A stretch of 64,000 nt of DNA from positions 1 through 64,000 of the forward strand of contig CAMDGX010000009.1 of NCBI GenBank assembly GCA_945897825.1, in the 5' to 3' direction. Shown here piece after piece: positions 38,362-47,199 of this stretch; positions within the stretch are counted from its first letter, which is position 1, and each line of letters starts with the position of its first letter. The translations under genes were made by a program, and so were the position numbers. The notes beneath the pieces are model-generated. The model worked only from the letters and a program-made list of their open reading frames with translations. It did no database searches and was not told the origin of the DNA. Source of the DNA: Asaia bogorensis. GTDB lineage: Bacteria > Pseudomonadota > Alphaproteobacteria > Acetobacterales > Acetobacteraceae.

Positions 38362-39537
38362 CTAGCCTACAGGCATTCGCAGCGTGAACCGCGTCTCCGC
38401 GGTCGTGGAGTCCACGCCCAGCGTGCCGCCGTGCACCCGGGCGATCTCGCTGGCGATGTACAGCCCGAGCCCGAGCCCCTGCCGGTTCGCCGGGTCGCCG
38501 CGGAAGAAGGGCTGGAACAGCCGCTCCAGCGCCGCCGGCGGGATCTGCGCGCCGGCATTGCTCACCGACAACAGGAAGTTGCCGTTGTCCGTCACCGCGC
38601 GCACCCGCACTGGCGCCATCGGGTCGCCATGGGTCAGCGCATTGCCCAGCAGGTTCGACAGCAACTGCCCGATCCGTACCGGGTCGCACTGCACCGGCTC
38701 GGTCAGCGCCACCTCCGCCTCGAGCACCCTTTCCGGTGCCGAAGCACGATGCTCGGCAACGACCTGGATCAGCGTCTCCAGCAGCGCCGATCCGTCCCGA
38801 CGCGACAGTTCCAGCCCGCCCCCCAACCGCCCGCGCGCGAAATCCAGTACATCCCCGATGAGCCGCTCCATGCGACCCACCGAGTATTCCATCCGGTCCA
38901 GCACCGGCTGCGCTGCCTCCGGCAGGCCGATCCGCCGCAACACGCGCGTTCCGGACTCGATCGAGGCCAACGGATTGCGCAAATCGTGCCCCAGCACGGC
39001 GATGAACTGGTCGCGCAGCACCTCCCGCTCATTCGCCGCCAGCAGGCGCGAGCGGGCCAGTGCCAGCCGCGCCTGGGCATCGAGATGGAAGGCGATCAGC
39101 TCAGCGAACAGCCCGAAGCTCGCCAGCACCTCAGGCGTGTCCAGCCGCCTCGGCGCCGGATCAACGGCGCACAGCGTCCCGAAGAACGTCCCGTCCGGCA
39201 GCACGATCGGCACCGAGATGTAGCTGCGGATGCCGTACATCGTCGGCGTCGGATGCGCCCGCCAGACCGGATCGCTCTGGGCGTCGTCGATCACCACCAC
39301 CTGGCGATGCTGGCGGATCTCGTTGCAGATTGTCGTCTCCACCCGCAACTCGTCGCCCGGCGCCAGCCCGAAGCCGATCGTGTCGCGCACGCCGCAGGCC
39401 ACCCACTGGTCCTCCGTCACCCGCGCCACCGCTGCGAATCCCATGCCCGTGGTGCCGCACACCACGTTGAGAATGGTGGCCACCGCGCCGATGCGCCCCA
39501 CCGCATCGACATCGGCCCGAACATCGTGCTTCATCAT
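38362..39537 (-). CDS. GAF-domain sensor histidine kinase
   Basis: A 391-residue soluble kinase with no membrane segment. Residues about 15-160 form a GAF domain (GIRSYISVPIVLPDGTFFGTLCAVD). A HisKA domain follows with the phosphorylatable His in AVLGHDLRNPLASIE (near 190). The HATPase_c domain then shows the N-box LLSNLLGNALTHG, and GLGLGLYIASEIARVHGG as the G-boxes. It would autophosphorylate in response to a small molecule, light or redox signal bound by GAF. No response regulator adjoins it. A Cys in the GAF region (ETTICNEIRQHRQ) could be a chromophore or redox site, but that is a guess. It is convergent with mfd. Confidence 0.9.
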   Translation of the reverse strand: MMKHDVRADVDAVGRIGAVATILNVVCGTTGMGFAAVARVTEDQWVACGVRDTIGFGLAPGDELRVETTICNEIRQHRQVVVIDDAQSDPVWRAHPTPTMYGIRSYISVPIVLPDGTFFGTLCAVDPAPRRLDTPEVLASFGLFAELIAFHLDAQARLALARSRLLAANEREVLRDQFIAVLGHDLRNPLASIESGTRVLRRIGLPEAAQPVLDRMEYSVGRMERLIGDVLDFARGRLGGGLELSRRDGSALLETLIQVVAEHRASAPERVLEAEVALTEPVQCDPVRIGQLLSNLLGNALTHGDPMAPVRVRAVTDNGNFLLSVSNAGAQIPPAALERLFQPFFRGDPANRQGLGLGLYIASEIARVHGGTLGVDSTTAETRFTLRMPVG

Positions 39538-39683
39538 CGTGTCCCGTGCTGTCGTTGTCGTGCCGTCGATCTTCCGGCGTCGCCTCGACGCACGCTGCGG
39601 TCCGTCCTGTTCGGAAAAACCGAATCATTACCTGCGGTTGCGTGGATGCACACGGTCTAGGGAATACATCTTAAGGTTGTGCC

Positions 39684-40076
39684 ATGACTGCGCCGGATGC
39701 AACCCTCAACCACCTTCGCTCGCTCTGCCTCGCCCTGCCTGAAGCCGAAGAGCGCACCACCTGGGACAGCCAGACCTTCCGCATCCGTGGCAGGATATTC
39801 GCCATGCATGTCCCCGCTCGCGAACTCGGCCGCGAGCCCGGTCCCGTCCTATGGTGCAAGGCCCCCAAGGGCGTCCAGCACCTGCTGGTCGAAGCCGACC
39901 CGACCCGGTTCTTCCGCCCGCCCTATGTCGGCCCCAAGGGCTGGATCGGCCTGCGTCTCGATGCCCGCACCGACTGGGCGGAGGTCGACGCCCTGGTGCG
40001 GCGCAGCTGGGCCATGACCGCGCCTCGCCGCCTCGCGGCCACCCTGGCCCCACCCGAACCGCCGAACGGGGGTTGA
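39684..40076 (+). CDS. MmcQ/YjbR family protein
   Basis: A 130-residue MmcQ/YjbR protein with the family core: LPEAEERTTWDSQTFRIRGRIFAM, VLWCKAPKGVQHLLVEADPTRFFRPPY, and GPKGWIGLRLDARTDWAEVDALV. These proteins have a CyaY-like alpha/beta fold and are often called DNA-binding, but the function is not settled. It stands between a divergent histidine kinase and a downstream binding-protein gene, 68 bases ahead of that gene on the same strand. A GACC tract near the end and normal codon bias support it as real. Confidence 0.88.
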   Translation: MTAPDATLNHLRSLCLALPEAEERTTWDSQTFRIRGRIFAMHVPARELGREPGPVLWCKAPKGVQHLLVEADPTRFFRPPYVGPKGWIGLRLDARTDWAEVDALVRRSWAMTAPRRLAATLAPPEPPNGG

Positions 40077-40144
40077 TCCCCACCGCACCGGCATGGGACG
40101 CTGCTCCACAACCGGATCACCGGGCAGTTGCAGGGAGGATTACG

Positions 40145-41731
40145 ATGCCGATGAAGCGTCGCACGTTCATGCGTACCTTGGCCGCCGGCGCCGCGGCCGG
40201 CACCCTCGCCGCCCCCGCCCTGGCTCAGCGCGCCAAGGTCCTGAAGTTCGTCCCGACCGCCGACCTCTCCTCGCTCGACCCGATCTGGACCACGACCCAA
40301 ACCGTCCAGACCCACGGCTACTACGTCTTCGATACCTTGTTCGGCGTGAACGCCAAGCTGGAGCCCAAGCCCCAGATGGCCGAGGGCTACACCATCGAAG
40401 ACGATGGCCGCACCTGGCTCATCAAACTTCGCGAGGGCCTGAAATTCCACAACAACGAGCCCGTCCTGGCCCGCGACTGCGCCCAGAGCCTCAAGCGCTG
40501 GTCCGCGCGCGATGTCTTCGGCCAGACGGCGGCCAGCTTCGTCGAGGAGTGGGGCACCGCGGACGACCGCACCATCAAGGTCCGCCTCAAGCGCCCCTTC
40601 GCCTTGCTGGCCGACGCGTTGGGCAAGCCCAACGGCATGGTCCCCTTCATCATGCCCGAGCATCTCGCCAAGACCGACCCGAACAAGCAGGTCACGGAGA
40701 TGATCGGCTCCGGCCCCTACCGCTTCCTGGCCAACGAATTCGTCCAGGGCAGCCACGTCGCCTACCAGCGCTTCGACGGCTACGTGCCCCGCCAGGAGCC
40801 CGCCGAATGGCTGACCGGCGGCAAGCGCGCCCATATCGAGCGCGTCGAGTGGAAGGTCATCACCGACCCCTCCACCGTCGCCGCCGCCCTGCAGAACCAG
40901 GAGGTCGACTGGTGGGAGCAGCTCCAGCCCGACCTGTTGCCGCTGATCCGCCGCATGGCCCACATGCGCGTCCACAACACCAACCCGATCGGCTACAACG
41001 GCACCCTGCGCTTCAACCACCTGCACGCGCCGTTCAACAACCCGGCCGTCCGCCGCGCCGTCGCGCTCGGCCTGCCGCAGGAAGACTACATGCGCGCCGT
41101 CACCGGCAACGACGACAGCCTCTTCACCACCTGCAAGGCCCTGTTCCCCTGCGGCACCCGCTACGGCACCGAGCTCGGCAAGGACATCATCAAGGGCGAT
41201 CTCGCCGCCGCCCGCGCGGCTCTGAAGGCCAGCGGCTACAACAACGAGAAGGTCGTCGTCCTCAACCCCGCCGACGTCCCCTCCATCTCCCCCTTCGGCC
41301 ACGTCACTTTCGACTACCTGCGCAAGCTCGGCATGAACGTCGAGCTCGCCGACACCGACTGGGGCAGCCTGGTCCAGCGCCGCAACTCGCGCGAGCCGGT
41401 GGAGAAGGGCGGCTGGTCGATCTTCCACACCTGGTGGTTCGGCACCTCGCTGGCCCATCCCGCCATCTCCACCGTGATCCGCGGCCTCGGCGCCAAGGGC
41501 TGGGCCGGCTGGTACGAGAACGCCAAGGTCGAGAGCCTCACCGCCGAATGGCTCAACGCCCCCACCGAGGCCGATCGCGACCGCCTCGCCGAAACCATCC
41601 ACCGCGAGACGCTCGAGACGCTGCCCTCCCTCCCGCTCGGCCGCTTCTTCATCAACACCGGCTACAACAAGGCCCTCACCGGCATGCTGGAGGGCACCAC
41701 CCCGGTCGCCTGGAACCTGCAATGGGCCTGA
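40145..41731 (+). CDS. ABC transporter substrate-binding protein, DppA/OppA type
   Basis: A 528-residue family-5 extracellular solute-binding protein. A Tat-type signal (KRRTFMRTLAAGAAAGTLAAP, ending ALAQ) precedes a mature protein with FVPTADLSSLDPIWTT, PQMAEGYTIEDDGRTWLIKLREG, and GSGPYRFLANEF. Such proteins bind peptides, glutathione-like or other small ligands in the periplasm for an ABC importer. It has a good GGGAGGAT site. It is a paralogue of the 42645-44222 protein; both lack nearby permease and ATPase genes in this window. Between them lies a MOSC protein. The ligand is unknown. Confidence 0.9.
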   Translation: MPMKRRTFMRTLAAGAAAGTLAAPALAQRAKVLKFVPTADLSSLDPIWTTTQTVQTHGYYVFDTLFGVNAKLEPKPQMAEGYTIEDDGRTWLIKLREGLKFHNNEPVLARDCAQSLKRWSARDVFGQTAASFVEEWGTADDRTIKVRLKRPFALLADALGKPNGMVPFIMPEHLAKTDPNKQVTEMIGSGPYRFLANEFVQGSHVAYQRFDGYVPRQEPAEWLTGGKRAHIERVEWKVITDPSTVAAALQNQEVDWWEQLQPDLLPLIRRMAHMRVHNTNPIGYNGTLRFNHLHAPFNNPAVRRAVALGLPQEDYMRAVTGNDDSLFTTCKALFPCGTRYGTELGKDIIKGDLAAARAALKASGYNNEKVVVLNPADVPSISPFGHVTFDYLRKLGMNVELADTDWGSLVQRRNSREPVEKGGWSIFHTWWFGTSLAHPAISTVIRGLGAKGWAGWYENAKVESLTAEWLNAPTEADRDRLAETIHRETLETLPSLPLGRFFINTGYNKALTGMLEGTTPVAWNLQWA

Positions 41732-41738
41732 TGGCCCG

Positions 41739-42524
41739 ATGAGCCTTCTCGGCACCGTCCGCACGTTGCGCCGCCACCCGGTCAAGAGCATGGCTGGGGA
41801 GGTGGTGCCGCGCGCCATCGCCAGCCATGCCGGCCTGGTGGGCGACCGCGTCTGGGCCTTCACCGACGCGGCCGCTCCCGCCCACTTCCCCTGGTTCACC
41901 GCCCGCGGCCTCGGCCCGCTCGTCGCCTGGCAAGCCCGCTTCGCCGACCCGGGCCGAACCCTGTCCGATCCGGCCCTGGAAGCCGCCTGGGCCCGCGGCA
42001 GCGGCGTCGCCCCCGCCCTGCCGCCCGACGACGCCTTCGCCGCCCGGATCACCGCGCCCGACGGAACCATCACGCCGATCGACGACCCGAGCCTCCTCGC
42101 CCGCCTGGAGCACGAAGCCGGCCGCAAGCTCGCCCTGCGCTTCGCCACCCGCGGCATGCAGGATTGCCGCCCGCTCTCCCTCGTCGCCACGCAAACGCTG
42201 GAAGGCTTCGCCGCCGAGGCCGCCATTGCGCCCGACCCCCGCCGCCTGCGCATGAACATCGAGTTCGACTGGCCCGGCGCCGCCCCCTTCGCGGAGGCAT
42301 CGCTCGTCGGGCGCCGCATCGCCATCGGCCCGCGCCTGGAACTCGCCATCGTGGAGCCCGACGCCCGCTGCGCCATGGTCGGCATCGATCCCGACACCGG
42401 CGAGTCCGACCGCCGCATCCTGCGCCTGCTCGCCGACCGCCACGCCGGCAACCTCGGCCTCTACGCCGTCGTGCTGCGCGAGGGAATCGTGGCGGAAGAG
42501 GATCAATTGCGCCTGCTCGAATAG
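41739..42524 (+). CDS. MOSC-domain protein
   Basis: A 261-residue MOSC protein. The N-terminal beta-barrel begins LLGTVRTLRRHPVKSMAGE, and AGLVGDRVWAFTD follows. The C-terminal half carries the conserved cysteine in EPDARCAMVGIDPDTGE (near residue 208), the proposed site for sulfur or molybdenum-cofactor binding. MOSC proteins move sulfur or bind the molybdenum cofactor; here no molybdoenzyme gene is adjacent (msrP is 19 kb away). It starts 7 bases after the first binding-protein stop, so cotranscription is likely, which is unusual for MOSC genes. Confidence 0.88.
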   Translation: MSLLGTVRTLRRHPVKSMAGEVVPRAIASHAGLVGDRVWAFTDAAAPAHFPWFTARGLGPLVAWQARFADPGRTLSDPALEAAWARGSGVAPALPPDDAFAARITAPDGTITPIDDPSLLARLEHEAGRKLALRFATRGMQDCRPLSLVATQTLEGFAAEAAIAPDPRRLRMNIEFDWPGAAPFAEASLVGRRIAIGPRLELAIVEPDARCAMVGIDPDTGESDRRILRLLADRHAGNLGLYAVVLREGIVAEEDQLRLLE

Positions 42525-42644
42525 GTTCCCTGTCGCGGCCTGTCGTTTTTGCAATGCAGCAATCCCGCTGCCCGGCCGCGCAGCCCATGACATGCACAGA
42601 TGGCAACGACTACCTTCGCATTCCAACTGGAATCGGAGCGAAGC

Positions 42645-44222
42645 ATGTCGGCAACACGGGCGATCGGACGGCGAACCGCACTGGGCCTGCCCCTCATGGG
42701 TGCCGCGATGGCCACCGGCCTCGCCCGCCCCGCCATCGCCCAAGGTGCGGCCCGCACGCTGAAATTCGTGCCGCACGCCAACCTCACCTCGCTCGACCCG
42801 CTGTGGTCGAACTCCCTGATTTCGCTGATGCACGCCTACATGACCTGCGACCAGCTCTACGGCCTGGACGACGGGCTCATCCCCCGTCCGCAGATGGCCG
42901 AAGGCCACACCCTGTCCGACGATCGCCTCACGTGGACCTTCACCCTGCGCCCGGGCCTGGCCTTCCACGACGGCGAACCCGTCCGCGCTCGCGACGCTGT
43001 GGCCTCCATCACCCGCTGGTCCAAGCGCGACGCCTTCGGCCGCCGCATGGCCTCCCAGCTCGTCGAGATGAAGGCGCTCGACGACCGCCGCTTCGAGATC
43101 AAGCTGAACAAGCCCTTCGCCCACCTGCTCTACGGCCTCGGCGGCACCTTCTGCTTCATCTACCCCGAGCGCATTGCCGCCACCGACGCCTTCACCCAGC
43201 TCACCGACGCCACCGGAAGCGGCCCCTACAAGTTCGTGCGCGACGAATGGGTCGCCGGCGCCTCCGCCGGCTACGTCCGCAACGAGAAATACATCCCGCG
43301 CCAGGAACCCGCGGCCTTCTGGTCCGGCGGCAAAGTCGTCCATTTCGACAAGGTCGACTGGCGCATCCTGCCCGACGCCGCCACCGCCTCCGCCGCCCTG
43401 CAAACCGGCGAGATCGACTGGCTCGAACGCCCGCTGCTCGACCTGCTGCCGGTCCTGCGCCGCGCACCGGGCGTGACCGTCGCCCCGCTCGACCCGCTCG
43501 GCTTCTACGGCATGGTCTATTTCAACCAGGCCGTTCCCCCCTTCGACAACCCGAAGCTGCGCGCCGCCTTGATCCCTGCGATCAACCAGACCGAGTTCAT
43601 GCAGGCCATCGTCGGCGACGCGGCCGACCTCTCCCGCACCAATGTCGGCATGTTCACCCCCGGCTCCCCCTTCGCCGGCCCCGCCGGCATGGACGTCATC
43701 ACCGCCCCGCGCAGCCTCGACCGCGCCCGCCAGCTCATCAAGGACAGCGGATACAAGGGCGAGAAGATCGTCCAGCTCGTCCCCGCCGAACTCCCGGCCC
43801 CCAACGCCATGGCCGAGGTGGCCCGCGCCCTGATGAAGGACCTCGGCCTCAACATCGACTACCAGTCGATGGACTGGGGCACGATGATCGGCCGCATCCA
43901 GTCCAAAGACCCGAACGTCGTGAAGGGCTGGAACATCTACTGCATCGCCTGGGCCGGCCTCTGGCCCTCGAACCCCGGCAGCCACATCCCGCTCTACGGC
44001 TCCACCCCGAACCCCAGGATGGAAGCCCTGCGCGACGCTTGGTTCGACGCACCCGACCTCCCCGCCCAGCATAAGGTCACCGCCGACATGCAGCTCCTCG
44101 GCTTCCAGGAGCCGCCCTACATCCCGATTGGCCAATATTTCATCCCGCACGCCTACCGCAACGGGCTGTCCGGCTTCGTCAAGGCGGCCAATACTGTGCT
44201 CTGGGGAGTCAAGAAAGGCTAA
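42645..44222 (+). CDS. ABC transporter substrate-binding protein, DppA/OppA type (paralogue)
   Basis: A 525-residue family-5 solute-binding protein with a Tat-like signal (GRRTALGLPLMGAAMATGLA, ending AIAQ). The mature sequence parallels the 40145 protein: FVPHANLTSLDPLWSNS, PQMAEGHTLSDDRLTWTFTLRPG, GSGPYKFVRDEW. The two are duplicates that diverged. The ATG at 42645 has a GGAGCGAAGC leader; an in-frame ATG at 42600 precedes it but lies before a non-signal stretch. The gene ends at a strong bidirectional hairpin shared with convergent otsA. No transporter permease is nearby. Confidence 0.9.
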   Translation: MSATRAIGRRTALGLPLMGAAMATGLARPAIAQGAARTLKFVPHANLTSLDPLWSNSLISLMHAYMTCDQLYGLDDGLIPRPQMAEGHTLSDDRLTWTFTLRPGLAFHDGEPVRARDAVASITRWSKRDAFGRRMASQLVEMKALDDRRFEIKLNKPFAHLLYGLGGTFCFIYPERIAATDAFTQLTDATGSGPYKFVRDEWVAGASAGYVRNEKYIPRQEPAAFWSGGKVVHFDKVDWRILPDAATASAALQTGEIDWLERPLLDLLPVLRRAPGVTVAPLDPLGFYGMVYFNQAVPPFDNPKLRAALIPAINQTEFMQAIVGDAADLSRTNVGMFTPGSPFAGPAGMDVITAPRSLDRARQLIKDSGYKGEKIVQLVPAELPAPNAMAEVARALMKDLGLNIDYQSMDWGTMIGRIQSKDPNVVKGWNIYCIAWAGLWPSNPGSHIPLYGSTPNPRMEALRDAWFDAPDLPAQHKVTADMQLLGFQEPPYIPIGQYFIPHAYRNGLSGFVKAANTVLWGVKKG

Positions 44223-44322
44223 GGAAGGCCTTCTGTTTGTGAACAAAAAGAAGCAAAAATACTTCATCCATTTGCACGGTGGTCAACTGTCCTGATCCGG
44301 TGCAAGGCATGAAAAGTTTTTT

Positions 44323-44346
44323 GCTTCTTTTTTTCAAAAAAGAAGC
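44323..44346. terminator. Bidirectional poly-T/A terminator between binding protein and otsA
   Basis: GCTTC followed by T7, then C, then A6 followed by GAAGC makes an 11-base-pair stem with a two-base gap. It lies 100 bases after the binding-protein stop and 14 bases from the stop of convergent otsA. The stem carries its own T-run on either strand, so it should terminate both genes. The same purine/pyrimidine theme recurs more weakly beside mfd. Confidence 0.8.
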
Positions 44347-44359
44347 GCTTGCTTCCTTC

Positions 44360-45868
44360 TCAGTTCAACCGCCGAACGGGTGGCGCTTCCGGGTCCCGCT
44401 CCACGAGCGTCAGCCGCGGCGGCCCGACCAGCGGCGCCGCCGCCATGCTCTCCACCGGGGCGATCGCCGCCGCCACCTTCGGCTTCGGCAAGGGCAGGGT
44501 GGTCCGCATCAGCGCCGCCAGGAACGACCGCCCCCACAGCGCCGGCGTCCGGTCCTCGATCGCGTTCCACAGCCGCTCCCACCGCTGCTGCCGCTCCGGC
44601 AATTCCATCCGCAGCGCCGTATCCATCGCTTCGGCCATCGCATCCGGGTCGTGCGGATTGACCAGCAGCGCATCCGGCAACTGCCGCGCCGCCCCCGCGA
44701 AGCGCGACAGGATCAGCACCCCGGGGTCCTCCGGGTTCTGTGCCGCCACGTATTCCTTCGCCACCAGGTTCATCCCGTCGCGCAGCGGTGTCACCAGCCC
44801 CACCCGCGCCAGACGCATGAACCCGGCCACCGTGTTCCGGTCGGTATTGCGCGACACCACGCGCAACGGCTGCCAGTCCGCCTCGCCGAGGTCGGCATTG
44901 ATGCTCCCCGCCTCGGCATCCAGCGCCGCGCGCAGCGTACGGTAGCTCGCCACGTCCTTGCGGCTCTCGGCGGCGATCTGCAGCATCACCACCTGCCGCC
45001 GCCATTCGGCATGCCGCTCCAGCAGCACCCGCAGCCCGCCCAGCCGCTGCATCAGCCCCTTGGTCGGGTCCAGCCGGTCGATCCCCAGCACCAGCTTCTG
45101 CCCATCCAGGCTCCGCCGCAGCCGCTCGCCCTCCGCCGAATACGCCATGCGCGCCGCCGTCCGCGCGAACGCCTGCGCCTCGATCTCCACCGGGAAAACG
45201 CCCAGCTTCACCCGCCGCCCCTCGAAGATCAGCGCATTGCTCGGCAACCGCTGCGCCCCGGCCAGCTGCACCGCCGCGGCGGCGAAATTCGCGACATCGT
45301 TGTCCGTCTGGAACCCCAGCAGGTCGGCCGCCAGCAGGTCGCGCACCAGCGCCGCCACCTCGGGTGCGGCCGCCAGGACATCGGGGGCGGCGAACGGAAT
45401 ATGCAGGAAGAACCCGATCGGGCACTTCACCCCCCGCGCCCGCAGGCAGGCCGCCAGCGGCATCAGGTGGTAGTCGTGGATCCAGATCGCATCCGTCGGC
45501 CGCAACAGCGGCTGCAGCGAGGCCGCCAGCCGCGCATTCACCTCCCGATACACCCGCGCATCGCGTCGGTCGAAACGCATCAGCTCCGGCATCGTGTGAA
45601 GCAACGGCCACAACACCCCATTGCTGAAGTTGTTGTAGTACCGGTCGTGCTCATCCTGCGTCAGGTCGATGGTGGCATAATCCACCCCCCCGGCGCTCTC
45701 CACCTGCGCCAGCGCTGCGTTCGGCCCGGGATTGATCGCCCCGCTCCACCCGAACCAAAGCCCGCCCCGCTTCTCCATCAACCCGTCGAGCGCCACCGCA
45801 AGCCCCCCGGCCCGCGGTCCAGCCGAGGGCAGGGGAACCCGGTTCGAGACGACGACCAGGCGATTCAT
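44360..45868 (-). CDS. otsA: Trehalose-6-phosphate synthase
   Basis: A 502-residue GT20 retaining enzyme making trehalose-6-phosphate from UDP-glucose and glucose-6-phosphate, for osmotic or desiccation protection. MNRLVVVSNRVPLPSAG gives the N-terminal loop. GFFLHIPFAAPDVL, LLGFQTDNDVANF, LGIDRLDPTKGL, VVSRNTDRNTVAGF and TPLRDGMNLVAKEYVAAQ are the standard acceptor and nucleotide-sugar sites. The ATG at 45868 restores the normal N-terminus; 24 upstream in-frame codons look unrelated. The partner phosphatase otsB is not in this window. It is divergent from the M20 gene. Confidence 0.95.
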   Translation of the reverse strand: MNRLVVVSNRVPLPSAGPRAGGLAVALDGLMEKRGGLWFGWSGAINPGPNAALAQVESAGGVDYATIDLTQDEHDRYYNNFSNGVLWPLLHTMPELMRFDRRDARVYREVNARLAASLQPLLRPTDAIWIHDYHLMPLAACLRARGVKCPIGFFLHIPFAAPDVLAAAPEVAALVRDLLAADLLGFQTDNDVANFAAAAVQLAGAQRLPSNALIFEGRRVKLGVFPVEIEAQAFARTAARMAYSAEGERLRRSLDGQKLVLGIDRLDPTKGLMQRLGGLRVLLERHAEWRRQVVMLQIAAESRKDVASYRTLRAALDAEAGSINADLGEADWQPLRVVSRNTDRNTVAGFMRLARVGLVTPLRDGMNLVAKEYVAAQNPEDPGVLILSRFAGAARQLPDALLVNPHDPDAMAEAMDTALRMELPERQQRWERLWNAIEDRTPALWGRSFLAALMRTTLPLPKPKVAAAIAPVESMAAAPLVGPPRLTLVERDPEAPPVRRLN

Positions 45869-46027
45869 GCAGGCTCTCCCACGCGGCTCGGGACCAAACG
45901 ACCGGGACCCTGCGCCCGAGAAATGGCGAGATAACGGCAAAGTGAGCCCGTAATGAAAAAACCTTCCGGCGTCACCCCCTCATTTTCCCCTCTGGTCAGC
46001 CGGGCCCGGGAGTGGAATCCTCCCCCC

Positions 46028-47173
46028 ATGGACAAGCAACTCGCCGAGACTCTGACCGGGTGGCGCCGGCACCTCCACGCACATCCCGAACTCTCGCTCA
46101 ATGAAAGCAAAACCGCAGCTTTCGTCTGCGAACGTTTGAAGGAATTAGGAATTCCCTTCGTCGCCGGCGTTGGCGGCCATGGGGTCGTCGCCACCATCAC
46201 CAAGGGCAACTCCAACCGCAGCGTCGGGTTGCGCGCCGACATGGATGCGCTACCCATCACCGAAACCACCGGCCTGCCCTACGCTTCCACCACCCCGGGC
46301 GTCATGCACGCCTGCGGCCACGACGGCCACACCACCTCCCTCCTCGGCGCCGGCGCCCTGCTGATGGCCGACCCCAACTGGTCCGGCACCGTCCACCTCG
46401 TCTTCCAGCCCGCCGAGGAAGGCGGCGGCGGCGCGATGAACATGATCAAGGACGGCCTGTTCACCCGCTTCGCCATGGAGTCGATCTACGGCTACCATAA
46501 CTGGCCGGGCCTTGAGGCCGGCACCGTCATGGTCCACGACGGCCCGTGCATGGCCGGCGGCGGCCGCATCGAGATCACCATGGAGGGCCTCGCCGGCCAC
46601 GCCGCCCTCCCGCACCTCACGAAGGACCCCATGCTCGCCGCCGGCCACGTCCTGGTCGCCCTGCAATCCATCGTCGCCCGCAACATCGACCCGCTCGACA
46701 CCGCCGTCGTCACCATCGGCACCATCGAGGGCGGCAAGGCCGGCAATCAGATCCCGTCCAAGGTCGTCATGCGCGGCACCCAGCGCTTCTACCGCGACGA
46801 GGTCCGCGACCTTCTGACCGAGAGCATCGAGCGCGTCGCCCACGGCATCGCCGCCACCTTCGGCATGAAGGCCCTCGTCGACGTCAAGGTCGGCATCGGC
46901 CCGACCGTCAACCACAAGCCTAACGCCGCCCTGGCCGTCGAAGCTTGCGCCGAGGCCAACATCCCCGTCCGCACCGACCTCCGCCCGGCCATGACCGGCG
47001 AGGACTTCTCCTGGTTCCTGCACGAGAAGCCCGGCGCCTTCGTCTGGATAGGCAACGGCCCCAGCGAACCCGGCAAGGATCTCCACAACGACGCCTACAA
47101 CTTCAACGACTCGATCCTGCCCAACGCCTCCGGCTTCCTCGCCGGCGTCGCCCGCCGCGCGCTGCGCGGCTGA
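46028..47173 (+). CDS. M20 family amidohydrolase / hippurate hydrolase-like
   Basis: A 381-residue M20 metallo-amidohydrolase. Metal ligands are visible in LRADMDALPITE (Asp), HACGHDGHTT (His and bridging Asp), and VFQPAEEGGGGAMN (Glu pair). The dimerisation domain includes HAALPHLTKDPML. Members cleave N-acyl amino acids, hippurate or indole conjugates, and here the substrate is unknown. The ATG at 46028 was chosen since similarity starts MDKQLAETLTGWRRHLHAHPEL; an in-frame ATG at 45953 adds 25 uninformative residues. The ribosome-binding site is weak. The downstream DUF3179 gene starts 26 bases later, after a duplicated 12-base element. Confidence 0.9.
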   Translation: MDKQLAETLTGWRRHLHAHPELSLNESKTAAFVCERLKELGIPFVAGVGGHGVVATITKGNSNRSVGLRADMDALPITETTGLPYASTTPGVMHACGHDGHTTSLLGAGALLMADPNWSGTVHLVFQPAEEGGGGAMNMIKDGLFTRFAMESIYGYHNWPGLEAGTVMVHDGPCMAGGGRIEITMEGLAGHAALPHLTKDPMLAAGHVLVALQSIVARNIDPLDTAVVTIGTIEGGKAGNQIPSKVVMRGTQRFYRDEVRDLLTESIERVAHGIAATFGMKALVDVKVGIGPTVNHKPNAALAVEACAEANIPVRTDLRPAMTGEDFSWFLHEKPGAFVWIGNGPSEPGKDLHNDAYNFNDSILPNASGFLAGVARRALRG

Positions 47174-47199
47174 CGCACGATACGCGCCCTGCGCGGCTG

